Assembly: GCF_905220565.1 (NCBI RefSeq)
Contig: NC_059417.1
Span: 7,021,018-7,085,017, forward strand
Direction of reading: 5' to 3'
DNA length: 64,000 bases
Origin: Melitaea cinxia
Lineage: Eukaryota > Arthropoda > Insecta > Lepidoptera > Nymphalidae
The stretch's first letter is position 1, and every line of letters begins with the position of its first letter. This document shows positions 35,681 to 48,229 of the stretch, one piece after another. The translations under genes were made by a program, and so were the position numbers. The notes beneath the pieces are model-generated. The model did no database searches and had not been told where the DNA came from. It was given only the letters and a program-made list of their open reading frames with translations.

Positions 35681-35717
35681 TTTATAAGGGCGAGCAGATC
35701 TTTATGAAATCAGTGTG
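35681..35717 (+). promoter_or_regulatory. Core promoter of polymerase copy A (TATA + initiator)
   Basis: TTTATAAGGG at 35681 is followed 29 bp later by an arthropod-type initiator TCAGTG at 35710. The first exon ATG is 64 bp further on. The spacing is ideal for RNA polymerase II. Activity is inferred. Confidence 0.5.
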
Positions 35718-35972
35718 AAGTCGTCTGACCGCAGTGGATCTACCAATACTACGTTTGTATTACTTCAACGCTTCAATGGCCACGGACGTAAGTGTTTATT
35801 CTCTTTACAAACTTACTTTTCTTTCTGTTGTTTTCTTACGCGTGTGTGTGTGATTAAGTGTAAACAAATTGATATTAACATGATAACTGTATTGTTGCAG
35901 AAATCATTCAACTTCGATGAAAATACCTATAAATATTATTACTCGCCACTCTCCCCTCAAGAAAAGAGTGAT

Positions 35973-36951
35973 AACATCGTCATTAATAATAACACATGTG
36001 ATGGTGGAAAAAGAAAATCGCAATCGCAATCGATTGAACATTTTTTTTTAAACTCAACCACAAAAAACTTAAATTTGATGGTATTTCTTTTCCAGTTAAA
36101 ATTTCTGACATAGCAAAAGTAGAGAATTCTCTTTACTATAAAGATGGAAAACTTCAGTGAAGTGTGCACCAGTGCTTTCTTTTGCACACCCATGGAAGAG
36201 AATATGGAACTATTCAACAGTGAATTAAATCAGGAGCTGTCTAAAGTTTGTGATGAAATGGAGAAAGGTGAACTGTACGATTCATCGTATGATGCTGAGT
36301 TGTATAATCACTGTGCAATGGTTAAAACACACTTTAAGTAAGTAAAATAAATTACTTTCATAATTTACACATTGTCTTATATCGTTTTTTAATAAATTTA
36401 AACATTTTAACAGTCAACCACTACAACTTGGAAAAGGAATGGGGCGAACGAGCAACGAAGAACTCAAGATCATAAAAAAACCAAGAGTTGAAGGAGAAGC
36501 GTCTACCTCTGCAAGGAACAGTGTCGGTAGCGATAATCAAGTGGAATGTCTAACGTGTCATATATTTATCAAAAAAAGGTATTTAGCTAATCATTTTAAA
36601 AGTAATCTTCACAAAAATAATCTTTTAAATTCCCATAATACTTTATCAAACGTTGATGTTATTGAATCTGCTTTTGGAAATAGAATTTTAACCTATAAAA
36701 TCAAGAGTAAAGTAGATCGTTCGACACGGGTAAATTTTGAAACTCCTGAACTATTTTTAAATTCTATTAAGGATGATATTTTATTTTTAATACAAGAGAG
36801 TATTCATCAACACATAATTTTTAAAGTAAATTTCATATTGCATGCTGATTTTGTGCAACAAACTAAAGATATTCATGATACGTTCGATTTTCAAACATTT
36901 AACTATATTATTTGTCAAGGAGATGACTTAAATATTTAAATTAGTGCATTC
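35973..36951 (+). repeat. Left arm of a 979-bp inverted duplication
   Basis: The whole stretch, including the 76-nt intron, reappears as reverse complement at 39555-39945 plus 41540-42137. Only a few single-base differences were noticed (for example gagaaagg versus gagtaagg). Confidence 0.85.
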
Positions 36952-37889
36952 GAAAAAAAAGGTAGTGGATGGAGTCTAAAGAACATAAAATCTATAGACA
37001 TAAATGTTAATAAATTCAACCCCCTACGCGGTACTTCATATATAGATCTGCCCAGTGACATCAAATTAACAAAAGCTGTTATAAATGTAATAAAACAAAG
37101 ATTATTTTTGTTTTAAATGGGTGTTACTCTCGGCGTTATATCCCGTAAACAAAAACGTGGGTCGAGTATCATCGTACGTAAAACATGTAAATAAACTTAA
37201 ATTTGACGGTATGTCTTTTCCAGTTAAAATTTCTAACATTGCAAAAGTAGAGAAATTAAATGATATTAGTATTAATGTTTTTGGATCAGAATATAATAAA
37301 GAAAAACGGTGTAATTCTATCGTAGGTCCATTATTTTTAACAAAGTGTCGTAAAGCTAGACATGTCAATTTATTATTTCTTTCTAAGGATACGAAAAATC
37401 ATTATTGTTACATAAAAAAATTATCGCGGCTAGTTAGTATACAAATTTCAAAAGATGGTCACATCATGTACATTTGCGAAGCATGTCTACTTCATTTTCC
37501 ATCTCGGGAAAGGTTAAATAACGACGAACAATACGATTGTGCACACATTTGTACAGAATTACCGAACAGCGAAACTTTAAAAAAGAATTGGTTTGTTCAA
37601 CATATTTCAAATGATAAAATTAAATTTGATAGTTATAAAAAGAAGTTAAAGATACCATTCGTAATTTATGCTGATTTTGAAGCATTTCTAAAACCAATAG
37701 AATCATGTTTTAACGATCTATTCAAACCTTTCACACATAATATTCAGAAACATGAAGTGCATAGTTTTGGTTATTATATAAAATGTTCATATGATAATAA
37801 ATTATCAAAACATGTAACATATTGCGGACCCAACTGTGCACAAGTATTTATGAAAAGTTTATCTAACAATTTAAAAGAAATAAATAACT

Positions 37890-38175
37890 GAGGTAGGGCA
37901 CAGCAGGAATTTCCTGCTCAAAATATGGAGCAGCCCGACTGGGGTAGTACCTCGACCTTACAGAAGATCACAGCAAAATAATACTGTTTTTAAGCAGTAT
38001 TGTGTTCCTGTTGGTGAGTAAGGTGACCAGAGCTCCTGGGGGGATTGGGGATTGGGTCGGCAACGCGCTTGCGATGCTTCTGGTGTTGCAGGCGTCTATA
38101 AGCTACGGTAATCGCTTACCATCAGGTGAGCCGTACGCTTGTTTGCCGACCTAGTAGCATAAAAAAAAAAAAAAA
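37890..38175 (+). mobile_element. SINE ('gaggtagggcacagc' family) inside polymerase copy A
   Basis: A full copy with a long A tail (38160-38175) interrupts the polymerase frame right after LKEINN. The polymerase frame resumes on the far side. It is the best-preserved copy in the window. Confidence 0.75.
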
Positions 38176-39999
38176 GACTTCAAAAATGTCCAGTTCCGCT
38201 TACAGATGAAAACCAAAGCCAAATTTCAAATGCAACAATTTGTCATATTTGTGAAACAGAGTTAACAGGACTTTTTTATGATTTTGATTATTACACTGGT
38301 AGTTTTATAGGTGTTGCTCATGAATCATGTGTCTCGAAGTTCAAAACACCACGTCATATACCAATATTTTTACACAACCTTAGTCACTATGATGCTCATT
38401 TTATTGTTCATGCATTAAACTTTTGTGATGGTGAAGTCGAAGTTATCCCTCAAAATAAAGAAAAATATAAATCCTTTTCCAAAAAAATAAATAACCATGA
38501 AGTTATATTGAGATTCGTAGATTCGTTTAAGTTTTTATCTTGTAAATTAGAAGAATTAGTCAAAAATCTCAGTAATGATCAATTTCAAGAATTACGTAGA
38601 AATTTCCCAAGTGATGAGGATTTCATTCGTTTAAAACGGAAAGGGGTTTATCCATATGAGTTTATGACTAATTATGATAGTTTAAACCTAACGTCGCTCC
38701 CTGAACAAAAATTTTTGTAGATCCTACCCATTATTACACAGCTCCCGGATTAAGTTGGGATGCAATGCTCAAATATACAAAAATAGAATTAGAACGTTTA
38801 ACAGATTATGAGAAAATTGCATTTATTAGATCAGGTATCAGGGGTGCTGTATCTCAATGTAGTAATCGTTATGCTAGAGCTAATAACAAATACATGGAGA
38901 ATTATGATGCAGGGAAACCAAATTCGTATATCACATATTTTGACGCTAACAATTTGTATGGTTGGGCTATATCTCAATATCTTCCTACTGGTGGATTTGA
39001 ATGGGTAAATCCGAATACAGATTTTAATGTGTCTGAGACATCGGACTTCGGTTTCATTTTAGAAGTTGATTTGGAATATCTAGATGAACTTCATGATTTA
39101 CATTCAGACTTTCCTTTATGCCCAGAAAAAAATTGTGTAGGCAATACTAATGAGAATAAACTAGTCCCAAATTTAAATAATAAATATAAATATCTAATTC
39201 ATTACAGAAATTTAAAGCAGTGCATAGAAATGGGGGATAAATTAACTAAAATTCATAGAGTTTTAAAATTTAAACAGTCTCCCTGGTTGAAAATGTACAA
39301 AGATCTAAATACAAAATTCAGAACGTTAGCAAAATCAGATTTTGAAAAAGATTTTTATAAGTTAATGAATAATTCAATCTTCGGTAAGACTATGGAGAAT
39401 ATCGAAAAAAGGGTTAACGTAAAATTAGTTACACACTGGGAGAACCAGGGTAAAGCTCAAGACCTAATCGCTAAGCCACAATTTCATAGTCTTTCAATAT
39501 TTTTGGAAGATCTTGTTGCAGTTCAGTTGAGAAAGACTAAGTTAATATTAAAGTGAATGCACTAATTTAAATATTTAAGTCATCTCCTTGACAAATAATA
39601 TAGTTAAATGTTTGAAAATCGAACGTATCATGAATATCTTTAGTTTGTTGCGCAAAATCAGCATGCAATATGAAATTTACTTTAAAAATTATGTGTTGAT
39701 GAATACTCTCTTGTATTAAAAATAAAATATCATCCTTAATAGTATTTAAAAATAGTTCAGGAGTTTCAAAATTTACCCGTGTCGAACGATCTACTTTACT
39801 CTTGATTTTATAGGTTAAAATTCTATTTCCAAAAGCAGATTCAATAACATCAACGTTTGATAAAGTATTATGGGAATTTAAAAGATTATTTTTGTGAAGA
39901 TTACTTTTAAAATGATTAGCTAAATACCTTTTTAAACGGTTTTATTTAGCTCACCCCGTTTGTTTTTTTATTTATTTTTTATTATTTATTCTTGGGTCA

Positions 40000-40720
40000 A
40001 ATTTAGTAATTCAAATTTCACCCTCTTCCTGTCAACCGATTAATCTGAAATTTTGTATACACTTTGGATTTTGGTGACAATACAATTATGTTTATTCATT
40101 ATCATTATAAATTCAAGATGGCCGCCGCTACAAAATGGCGGATAATTTATGTTTTATTAATCCCATCAATATGGGTATCAAATGAAAGGGCTCAACAAGC
40201 AGAATACAATATACTATAAAAAATTGAAATCCAAGATGGCGGCCGCTACAAAATGGCGGATAACGTAGGTTTTATCAATCCCATCAATATGGGTATCAAA
40301 TGAAAGGGCTCAACAAGTAGAATACAATATACTATAAAAAATTTAAATACAAGATGGCGGCCGCTACAAAATGGCGGATAACGTAGGTTTTATCGAACCC
40401 ATCAATATGGGTATCAAATGAAAGTGCTCAACCAGTATAATCAATGTACTATATAAAATTAAAATCCAAGATTGCGGCCTCTACAAAATGGCGGATAACT
40501 TAGGTTTTATCAATCCCATCAACATGGGTATCAAATGAAAGGTCTCAACAAGTAGAATACAATTTACTATGCAAAATTGAAATCTAAGCTGGCCGCCGCT
40601 ACCAAATGTCTGATAACAATTTTTTATCAATCCCACCAATATGGGTATCAAATAAAAGGGCTTGACAAGAAGAATACAGTGCACTATACAACCTCAATAT
40701 TTAAGATGGGCCTTGCAATA
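40000..40720. repeat. Tandem array of about 119-bp units, 5-6 copies
   Basis: Each unit has 'aagatggcggccgctacaaa', 'atggcggataa' and 'atgggtatcaaatgaaaggg'. Starts lie near 40113, 40233, 40351, 40469, 40587 and 40703. Divergence increases to the right. It is part of the DNA inserted in the right arm of the inverted duplication. Confidence 0.8.
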
Positions 40721-40771
40721 ATGAAGCACTAAATGAATTAAACAGAATGCGAAATAAAAACTAAAAACTAG

Positions 40772-41539
40772 AAAATAAAAATAGGTAAAAAAACTTTTTA
40801 AGTTAAACGGTTTTATGTTAAACATACATTGCAATGTTTAAGATAAATGTACTAAAAACCAAAAAATAATAAAATAGATACAGTCGTGGGAATTATAAAC
40901 ATATGCATAGACTAGACTAAAATAAAACCGTGGGGCACGTCAATTGTCTACAAATTATCGACTTAATGTGCGATAGAAGAATCGTTTAATTCGTCGTTAA
41001 AATAGGCAGTTGGCCCGCAGACGGTGAGGAAATTACTTACTATTTTCTTGCTCATGGAAATTCCAATAGTTATACACTCCATGTAAATAAAAGAGATGTT
41101 TCAACTAGTTTATCGTTGGACATTCACACTGCTGGCTGGCGAGGAATCGTTTCACTGCTCGTAGTTTGTCTTTAATCGACAAAACATATGATAAAAGTAC
41201 TACTCGCTCACCACTATGAAACCCTAAAACTCGCTTATAATCGAGCTTGCTAGCTTGTTTCCACATTCTAGCCCTACTTATCACACGTCCATCTTTGTCG
41301 GTTGAACAACTGCCTAATTATAGTGTAACATTACAAAACAAACATTTTAATCAACGATTGTAGACAATTGACGTGCCCCACGGTTTTATTTTAGTCTAGT
41401 CTATGCATATGTTTATAATTCCCACGACTGTATCTATTTTATTATTTTTTGGTTTTTAGTACATTTATCTTAAACATTGCAATGTATGTTTAACATAAAA
41501 CCGTTTAACTTAAAAAGTTTTTTTACCTATTTTTATTTT
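40772..41539. mobile_element. MITE with 182-bp identical terminal inverted repeats
   Basis: 40772-40953 and 41358-41539 are perfect reverse complements as read (outer end aaaataaaaataggtaaaaa). The roughly 400-bp centre has no coding. The subterminal word 'ttaaacggttttat' also starts the neighbouring tandem array at about 39936, so both may form one inserted element. Confidence 0.8.
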
Positions 41540-42137
41540 GATAAATATATGACACGTTAGACATTCCACTTGATTATCGCTACCGACACTGTTCCTTGCA
41601 GAGGTAGACGCTTCTCCTTCAACTCTTGGTTTTTTTATGATCTTGAGTTCTTCGTTGCTCGTTCGCCCCATTCCTTTTCCAAGTTGTAGTGGTTGACTGT
41701 TAAAATGTTTAAATTTATTAAAAAACGATATAAGACAATGTGTAAATTATGAAAGTAATTTATTTTACTTACTTAAAGTGTGTTTTAACCATTGCACAGT
41801 GATTATACAACTCAGCATCATACGATGAATCGTACAGTTCACCTTACTCCATTTCATCACAAACTTTAGACAGCTCCTGATTTAATTCACTGTTGAATAG
41901 TTCCATATTCTCTTCCATGGGTGTGCAAAAGAAAGCACTGGTGCACACTTCACTGAAGTTTTCCATCTTTATAGTAAAGAGAATTCTCTACTTTTGCTAT
42001 GTCAGAAATTTTAACTGGAAAAGAAATACCATCAAATTTAAGTTTTTTGTGGTTAAGTTTAAAAAAAAATGTTCAATCGATTGCGATTGCGATTTTCTTT
42101 TTCCACCATCACATGTGTTATTATTAATGACGATGTT

Positions 42138-42288
42138 GTGACCTCAATGCGATCATCACACCCTCTAAAAGTCCATTACCGCTCACGTCCTATACCACCA
42201 TATCGCTACGAAAAAGCCAAGAAAGAGTTTCAAAACATGATCGAACATGGATTATGTCATATAATTGAACATTGAACATATTAATACA
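42138..42288 (+). pseudogene. Ty3/Gypsy-type Pol fragment, N-terminal end of reverse transcriptase
   Basis: The frame reads HPLKVHYRSRPIPPYRYEKA and EFQNMIEHGLC, the segment just before the Gypsy reverse transcriptase fingers. The rest of the element resumes at 44.5 kb after an inserted LINE. Confidence 0.55.
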
Positions 42289-44505
42289 AATATTTTATGG
42301 GGTGTTCGAGATAAGAAGCAAGTGGATATGTATACAAAAGAGTGCAACGATCGATTAAAAATGATTGACATTACTTCGGACCTTTTAAATTATAACTGTT
42401 TTTGTAAAAGCCATGATCACAGGCGTATTCTGAACGGTTTTTACTCGGACATTGTGTCTGCTTTGAGAGACGCGGCGTTGGCGAGTCGTGGGAGTAAGAG
42501 ACAGTTCGGTGGTGACTCGCGCGTGATGGGATGGAATAAGCACGTCAGCGACGCTCACCGGTTGGCCAGGACTAGTTTCACGAAGTGGGTGCTGTGTGCT
42601 AAACCTAAATCTGGTCTTATTTATCACGAGATGGTTGAAAGTAGAAGAAAGTTTAAATCACAATTAAAATGGTGCCAAGATCACCAGGAGCAATTAAAAA
42701 TGGATATTCTTGTTAAGAAACACTGTAATGGTGATTTTCGTGGATTCTGGCGCGAAACAAGTAAAACGAATTTACGGCCTGGCCTACCGGTGAGCGTTGA
42801 TGGCTCAAGCGCGCCCAAGGACATAGCTAACATCTTTAGGGCAAATTTGTTTGTTAAGTCACATCTGGGTCCTATGATGGAGGTGCACAATGCTGACACG
42901 AACGAGAAAGGTGATAGGATCTCATTCCTTCCCGAAGATATATAAAAAGTTATACGGCAAATGGACAGAGGTAAGTCTCCAGGCCACGATGGACTCAGCA
43001 TTGAGCATCTCCAGCACGCTGGACCTCTTATTTTTAAGCTATTGGGTCTGTTTTATTCACTCTGCGTGGGTCATTCCTACCTGCCGGATGATCTCATGAA
43101 AACGGTAGTAGTTCCTGTCGTGAAAAATAAAACTGGTAACCTTGCTGACAAACATAACTATAGGCCTATATCGCTTGCCACTATCATGGCCAAGGTGTTT
43201 GACGGATTGCTTAACACGCAGTTGAGAAAACACATAAAGCTGCACGATAATCAATTACTACATAAATCGCAAGACACCTGTGTGCACACCGTCAAATACT
43301 ACATAAATCGCAAGACACCTGTGTACGCGTGCTTCCTCGATTTATCTAAAGCTTTTGACCTGGTGGTATATGATTTACTTTGGAAGAAACTCGAGCGAGT
43401 TGGGTTACTGCAGAGATTTTAAATATATTTCGATATTAGTACGCGAACCAGACCAATAGCGTTCGATGGGCGGGGACAATGTCCGATCCGTATCGACTCG
43501 AATGTGGAGTCAGGCAGGGGGGGTTAACATCTCCAACACTTTTTAACCTCTACATGGATGACCTGATCGTCGCGCTCAGCAGACAGCATGTCGATTGTCA
43601 TGTTGATGGAGTATGCGTAAATAATATAAGTTATGCGGACGACATGGTACTGCTGAGTGCGTCAATCAGTGGAATGAGACAGCTGGTACAGACATATGAG
43701 GATTACGCGTGTTATCATGGCTTAAAATATAACTATCGGAGGCTATCGGAACAAAATGCCCCCCGAATAGCCCACCCGTGCTTCTCTCTGGTGTACCCTT
43801 AAAAATGGTGGAGCAATTTAAGTATTTAGGCCATATAGCTACTACTTGTCTCAAGGATGATGCAGACATTGAGAGGGAGCGGAGGGCACTGTCAGTTAGA
43901 GCTCGAAGGTTTGCTCGTTGCTCAGCCCAAGTAAAAATAATACTTTTTAGAGCATATTTTACCTCGTTTTATACGTGTAGCTTATGGGCTGACTACACAA
44001 AGAAAAGATACAGTGACCTCCGTGTCCTCTACAATAATGCATTCAGGATACTGTTGGGGCTGCCCCGATGCTGCAGCGCCTCAGGCATGTTTGCAGATGC
44101 AATAACCGACTGCTTCCACACCACCATGCGTAAGCGATGCGCATCTTTTGTGCGTAGAGTAAGGGGCAGCCAAAACAGTGTGCTGAAGATGATCGCGGAG
44201 CGTTTTGACTGCTTCTACCTCCGGCATTGCTGCGATAAACACCTTGCGATACAAATGCCGGAGCGAAAGCTTTAAATATTTATTATTATTATTATTCATA
44301 TTGGACATTGTGTGATTGTAATTAGTTTCATTTTATTATTGTAATTGTATTTTTCAAATTGTCGTGACATTTATTTATTTATTTATTTTTTAAGTTGTAT
44401 TTGATTATAAGAATTGAAGACAGTCAAATTGTTTTATGGGTCAAATTGTTGCCTGAAATAAAGAATTATTATTATTATTATTATTATTATTATGTCGCCT
44501 AAGCA
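42289..44505 (+). mobile_element. Non-LTR retrotransposon (LINE) with degraded reverse transcriptase
   Basis: Pieces in order: an N-terminal region (to 42945, TAA stop), the finger block GKSPGHDGLSIEHLQHAG and NYRPISLATIMAKVFD, the palm FLDLSKAFD, a gap and frame change, CGVRQGGLTSPTLFNLYMDD, the catalytic NISYADDMVLL, another frame change, VEQFKYLGH and a C-terminal RRVRGSQNS..MIAERFD. The 3' end carries repeated ATT units (44468-44492). It has stops, frameshifts and deletions and is inactive. It interrupts the Gypsy remnant. The family is frequent in Lepidoptera; its clade was not settled. Confidence 0.8.
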
Positions 44506-46640
44506 GAAAACCCACGTCACCTCGAGACTAACGCGTCTGTGGTGATTATCGCTGTTTCAACGCTATCACCAAGGCCAATTGCTATCCAGTTTCACGCGTC
44601 AAGGACTTCACCTATCAACTAGCTGAGATATATTCAACAATAGACCTCAAAAGAGCGTACCAACAACTTTGCGTCCGCGAATAGAATATTAAGAAGACTG
44701 CAATTATAACGCCAATGGGACTATTCGAATTTCCGAGAATGTGTCCAGGTCTAAAAACGCAGTGCAAACATTCCAGCGAGTTATACACTAAATATTAAGC
44801 AGGCTGCCTTACGTATTTCCTTTCATTAACGACGTACTTCTTGCATCTGAAAACAAGGCTCTTACGGACAAACCAAACTACCTGCAGGCAGACCAAGGAA
44901 GCTTTTCCGACGATCAACCCAGGATTGTTCCGCAAACTTCGCGGTTATGAAAGAGCCCAGCTCCGACTACTGGTCGGGGCTCTTACCGGAAATGCCTTGC
45001 TTAACAAGCACTTACACAATCTAGGTGTTACAGACAGCCCCCTGTGCAGAGCGTGCTTGGAGGCAGAAGAAACTGCCTCACATATCCAGCTGGAATGCGG
45101 TGGAGTGGCGAACTACAGGGCACTACACCTTGGGACACCGAGGTTGCTCCAGGAAGTCGTCGGCAACGTAAATGGTCTGCTAGGCTTCCTCAAGGAGCTA
45201 GGCTGGCACGAATAGTGCGCACCAGCCCATCACGCAAAAAAGGCGCACCAAGACGTCGAGTTGCGGAAAAGAGCCCGTGAACAACAACAACGAGGCTCTT
45301 CACCGAGAACACCTTAGAACCGTACTGCGAAGACTGGAAGAACATGGATGGCAACACAATAAATTCATCGAAATGTCACTTCGGTTAACCTGAAGTTCAA
45401 TTCTTACGATACCGCCACTTTTCAAAAGAAGGTATTGAACCCACAGCACAGAAGATCGACATCATTATGACGTACCCAAAACTTAAAACATCGAAGAGCT
45501 ACGTCGTTTCCTCGGCATGTTAAATTTCTATTGCGATCACATACCTAACGCCGTATTTGTTCAAGCGCTACTCAATACATACCTACACGACGTAAAAAAG
45601 CGAGACAAGACTGTTATTTAATGGACAAAAGAGTCGACACAAGTTTTTGAAGCATGCACATCCCTCACATCAATCTATATATACGTTATTCTGCGACACG
45701 TCTAATAAGTCAGTTGGTGCCGTCCTACAACAATACGTCAACAAAACTTGGTAATCTCTCGGCTATTTTTCAAAAAAAAAAAAATTCTTCGATGCGCAAT
45801 GAAGATACACAACATACGATATAGCAGATAGCGATACGAATAGCGGGCGAGCGAACCCACCCACCCCGCCCTCCACGTGGGGGTCGGATTCTCCGAAGAT
45901 CCCTACCACCCGCGGCGGTCCAAACCGCGAGTGGCGTTTCCCTATCCGCCACCCGAGGACGCGCCCAGTAGGAGATCCATCGACTCCCCTGGGGTAGGAC
46001 CTCTACCTACGACAACTCAAGGTTACCGCTATCTTATCACAATGAAGTGAAGTGTGAATGAGTATGAAGCGTTTATTTATTTATTTAATTAATGATCGTC
46101 AGAGAAACAAAATGGCCGGAAGTGATACCTACCAGCAATTTAACAGCTAAGACCGTCGCCGAAACAATCTATAACCACTGGATAGAAGATTTGGATGTCC
46201 ATCGACACTCACTAGCGATCAGAGTCGTCAATTCGAAAGTCAGCTGTTTAACAACCTAGTGAAAATTATGGGACTAACAAAAAATCGCACTGGTCCGTAT
46301 CATCCGCAAAGCAACGATATCGTCTAAGCTCTCAAGGTAAGGTCATGTATTGACGAACTACCTACAGTACTACTCGGATTACGAGCCACCCTACGCACAG
46401 ACGCCAGAGTTAGCCTGGCCGAACTTACATTAGGCTATAACCTACGTCTACCGGGTTTTTTTACTACTTCGACACCTACAACTACGGACGACTACATTAA
46501 CAAGATAAGAATTGCGATAGAACAAAATAGACCTCAAACAGCTACGACGCATCACAATAGCAAGCAGCATATTTGTAGCCACGGGAACATTTTTCTTTTC
46601 CTTAATACAAAGAACATAAAAACATAAAAATATATAAAGT
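44506..46640 (+). mobile_element. Ty3/Gypsy LTR retrotransposon remnants (reverse transcriptase, RNase H, integrase)
   Basis: Translated in broken frames: CGDYRCFNAITKANCYPV, FTYQLAEIYSTIDLKRAYQQ, KKTAIITPMGLFEFPRM (44550-44760); EALHREHLRTVLRRLEEHG and CDTSNKSVGAVLQQYVN (45285-45750); integrase pieces TKWPEVIPTSNLTAKTVAET and RTGPYHPQSND, LAELTLGYNLRLPG (46100-46470). This is the usual Gypsy order. There are many stops, the catalytic YxDD segment is lost and no LTRs were identified. A LINE tail is inserted at 44.86-45.28 kb and a GC-rich block lies at 45840-46020. Confidence 0.75.
44860..45284 (+). mobile_element. LINE tail (RNase H-linked C-terminus) inserted in Gypsy remnant
   Basis: The frame LRGYERAQLRLLVGALTGNA, LNKHLHNLGVTDSPLCRACL, EAEETASHIQLEC and LLGFLKELGW is the familiar C-terminal end, with a C..C...H....C knuckle, of lepidopteran LINEs. 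The stop is at 45213 and a 3' UTR with 'caacaacaacga' follows. It is 5'-truncated. Confidence 0.7.
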
Positions 46641-46883
46641 ATCTGCCCGCGCTATCGCAACTACGACGCGTATCAGTGTACGACAGAGGCACGCGGGGGA
46701 AAGAGACACAGAGCCAAAATAACAATCCTTTTCATTGGTAAATAATTTTTAATTACAAAGAATTTATATTACAGTAGAAGAAAATCGAACAATCAATCAT
46801 AATTAATTACTTCAAAATAAAATTATAATAAAATTTAAGTTATTAAGAGAATTTATTTTGTTGTTGTTTGGGGCAGTGTGAAT

Positions 46884-47056
46884 GGCTAATGACAGTAATT
46901 TAACTATCTATTATCAAAATGTGAGGGGACCGAGAAGTAAAACGGAAGTTTTTTTTACGTAATATAAGATTAAACAATTACGATATCATTGCACTGACGG
47001 AAACTTGGCTTTTGGATGGGATATCGGATAGTGAACTTTATGACGAACGGCATGTT
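46884..47056 (+). mobile_element. LINE endonuclease N-terminal fragment
   Basis: NLTIYYQNVRGPRSKTEVFF and, after a shift, NYDIIALTETWLLDGISDSE: the start of an APE-type endonuclease with the catalytic Glu of TETW. It breaks off where composite unit 2 begins. Confidence 0.65.
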
Positions 47057-47797
47057 AGTAGTGTGTTTGTAAACGGTCGGCCCTCATCGGCTGACGATTG
47101 GACGACCGATCCTAAAAAAACAAGGTTTTGGGGTCATCTAAATCGATTGCACGCATCCATTTTGTGCTAACTCTAATGGTTCGCGACTTAGGTTTCTACA
47201 TTTGCAAACTCCAGTACCCTTTATTACTATGCAGTTATCTATTGTCCTCTTATCTATTGTTCCTCGAAAATCGTCGCTATTGTACCTCTTATCTATTGTC
47301 CTCTTATCTATTGTTTCTCGAAAATCGTCGCTATTGTTCCTCGACCTTTGCCGCTCTTATCTCTTACTCATTATGCACCCTGCTTATCAGTGCTATTGTA
47401 TTATATTACTTTGCTATTCTGAATGTATATATATAAAAATAAATAAAATTAGAGTGTCTGTTTGTAATATTAAAATAACCGTGTTTTACTAAACTCATGT
47501 GTATGTATACTGGGTACATATACGAATTTTTTTTATAATTTTTGCCTGTCTGTCTGTTTGTTCTGGCTATAATCTCTGCTAAGGCTACTTTTATTTTAGA
47601 TGTTTCTTATTTTATAACTCTACAAACTGAACAGTAACAATTTTGTTTAACTCCACGCGGATGAAGTCGCAGGCACAATTAGTCATAAATAAAACTCATT
47701 CATTCCTTTTGTTACGGTTTTTATTTCCAAAATGTCATTGCTTATTATGTTTAACATAGGAGCGAAACATCTCATCCACTAAAATATCGTTGTACAA
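47057..47797 (+). mobile_element. Composite unit 2: repeat + Helitron-like copy + reversed protease end
   Basis: It shows the same start (tagtagtgtgtttgta), repeat block and Helitron-like copy (about 47425-47684) as unit 1, then 97 bp (47701-47797) that are the reverse complement of the protease gene's 3' end at 48167-48263. Confidence 0.65.
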
Positions 47798-48229
47798 TTC
47801 TTCGTTATTACAATTCACCCCAGCCTAGAAAATAATGTTTATGCTGCTAATAGACTGCCCATGTATACCCACGTACCAACGTATATAATATGCAATTTAG
47901 ATACAGATGATAAACCAGGCTCACATCGGATAGCTTTACATATCGATACGAATGGCATCGGTCAATATTTTGATTCATACGGACGATCACCTACACGATA
48001 TCATCTAGAGTTTTTAAAACGGAATTGTAAAAGATGGGACTGGAATGTTGATATGATTCAGAATGAGTGGACTTCAGTTTGTGGCGAATATTGCTTAATG
48101 TATTTGCTATATAAGTTTCGGAGATGTTCAATGCACAGTTTTACGAGCATTTTTACAGAGAACACATTGTACAACGATATTTTAGTGGATGAGATGTTTC
48201 GCTCCTATTTTATACAAAATAAGCAATGA
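47798..48229 (+). pseudogene. Adenain-type (C5) cysteine protease, Polinton/adintovirus-like, N-truncated
   Basis: In adenoviruses, Polintons and adintoviruses this maturation protease cleaves virion proteins using a His-Asp/Glu-Cys triad (family knowledge). Visible are PGSHRIALHIDT with the catalytic His, FDSYGRSP with the acidic residue, and WTSVCGEYCLMYLL with the active-site Cys. The usual Trp after the His is Arg here. The frame is open upstream of the first Met (AANRLP before MYTHVP) to the inverted-repeat junction, where the normal N-terminus is lost. The TAA stop at 48227 is followed by an arm of a 97-bp inverted repeat. The catalytic residues look present, but with the N-terminal loss and no promoter it is counted as broken. 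Confidence 0.75.

Larger units (their letters stand above)
35776..39554 (+). pseudogene. Protein-primed type B DNA polymerase, Polinton/adintovirus-like, copy A
   Basis: A virus-like polymerase relic in many pieces. A 12-base first exon (MATD, donor GTAAGT) is followed by exon 2 from 35901 (KSFNFDENTYKYYYSPLSP). Another leader (36144) leads over a 76-nt intron (36338-36413) to exon 3. Later blocks show the exonuclease I motif YADFEAFL, a Cys cluster CHIC, exonuclease II FLHNLSHYDAHF, FVDSFKFL, polymerase motif A FDANNLYGW and motif B KLMNNSIFGK. Motif C (the DTDS box) and everything after it are missing, cut off by an inverted duplication at 39555. Other breaks: stops and a small gap before 37121, a SINE at 37.9 kb, and a frameshift with loss of about 60 residues near 38720. 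It cannot be active. Origin from an endogenous adintovirus or a Polinton is not separable here. Confidence 0.8.
39555..42137 (-). pseudogene. Inverted duplicate of the polymerase N-terminal region
   Basis: This is the reverse complement of 35973-36951, interrupted by about 1.59 kb of inserted DNA (39946-41539). It repeats the leader, the intron and the exon 3 start. It carries no more of the polymerase than the left arm, so it is a segmental copy, not a second gene. High identity points to a recent event or gene conversion. Confidence 0.8.

Noticed and set aside
35957..36217. Minus-strand frame MNSSIFSSMGVQKK, also found at 41.9 kb
   Set aside because: It is the antisense of the duplicated polymerase leader and is shared only because the DNA is inverted-duplicated.
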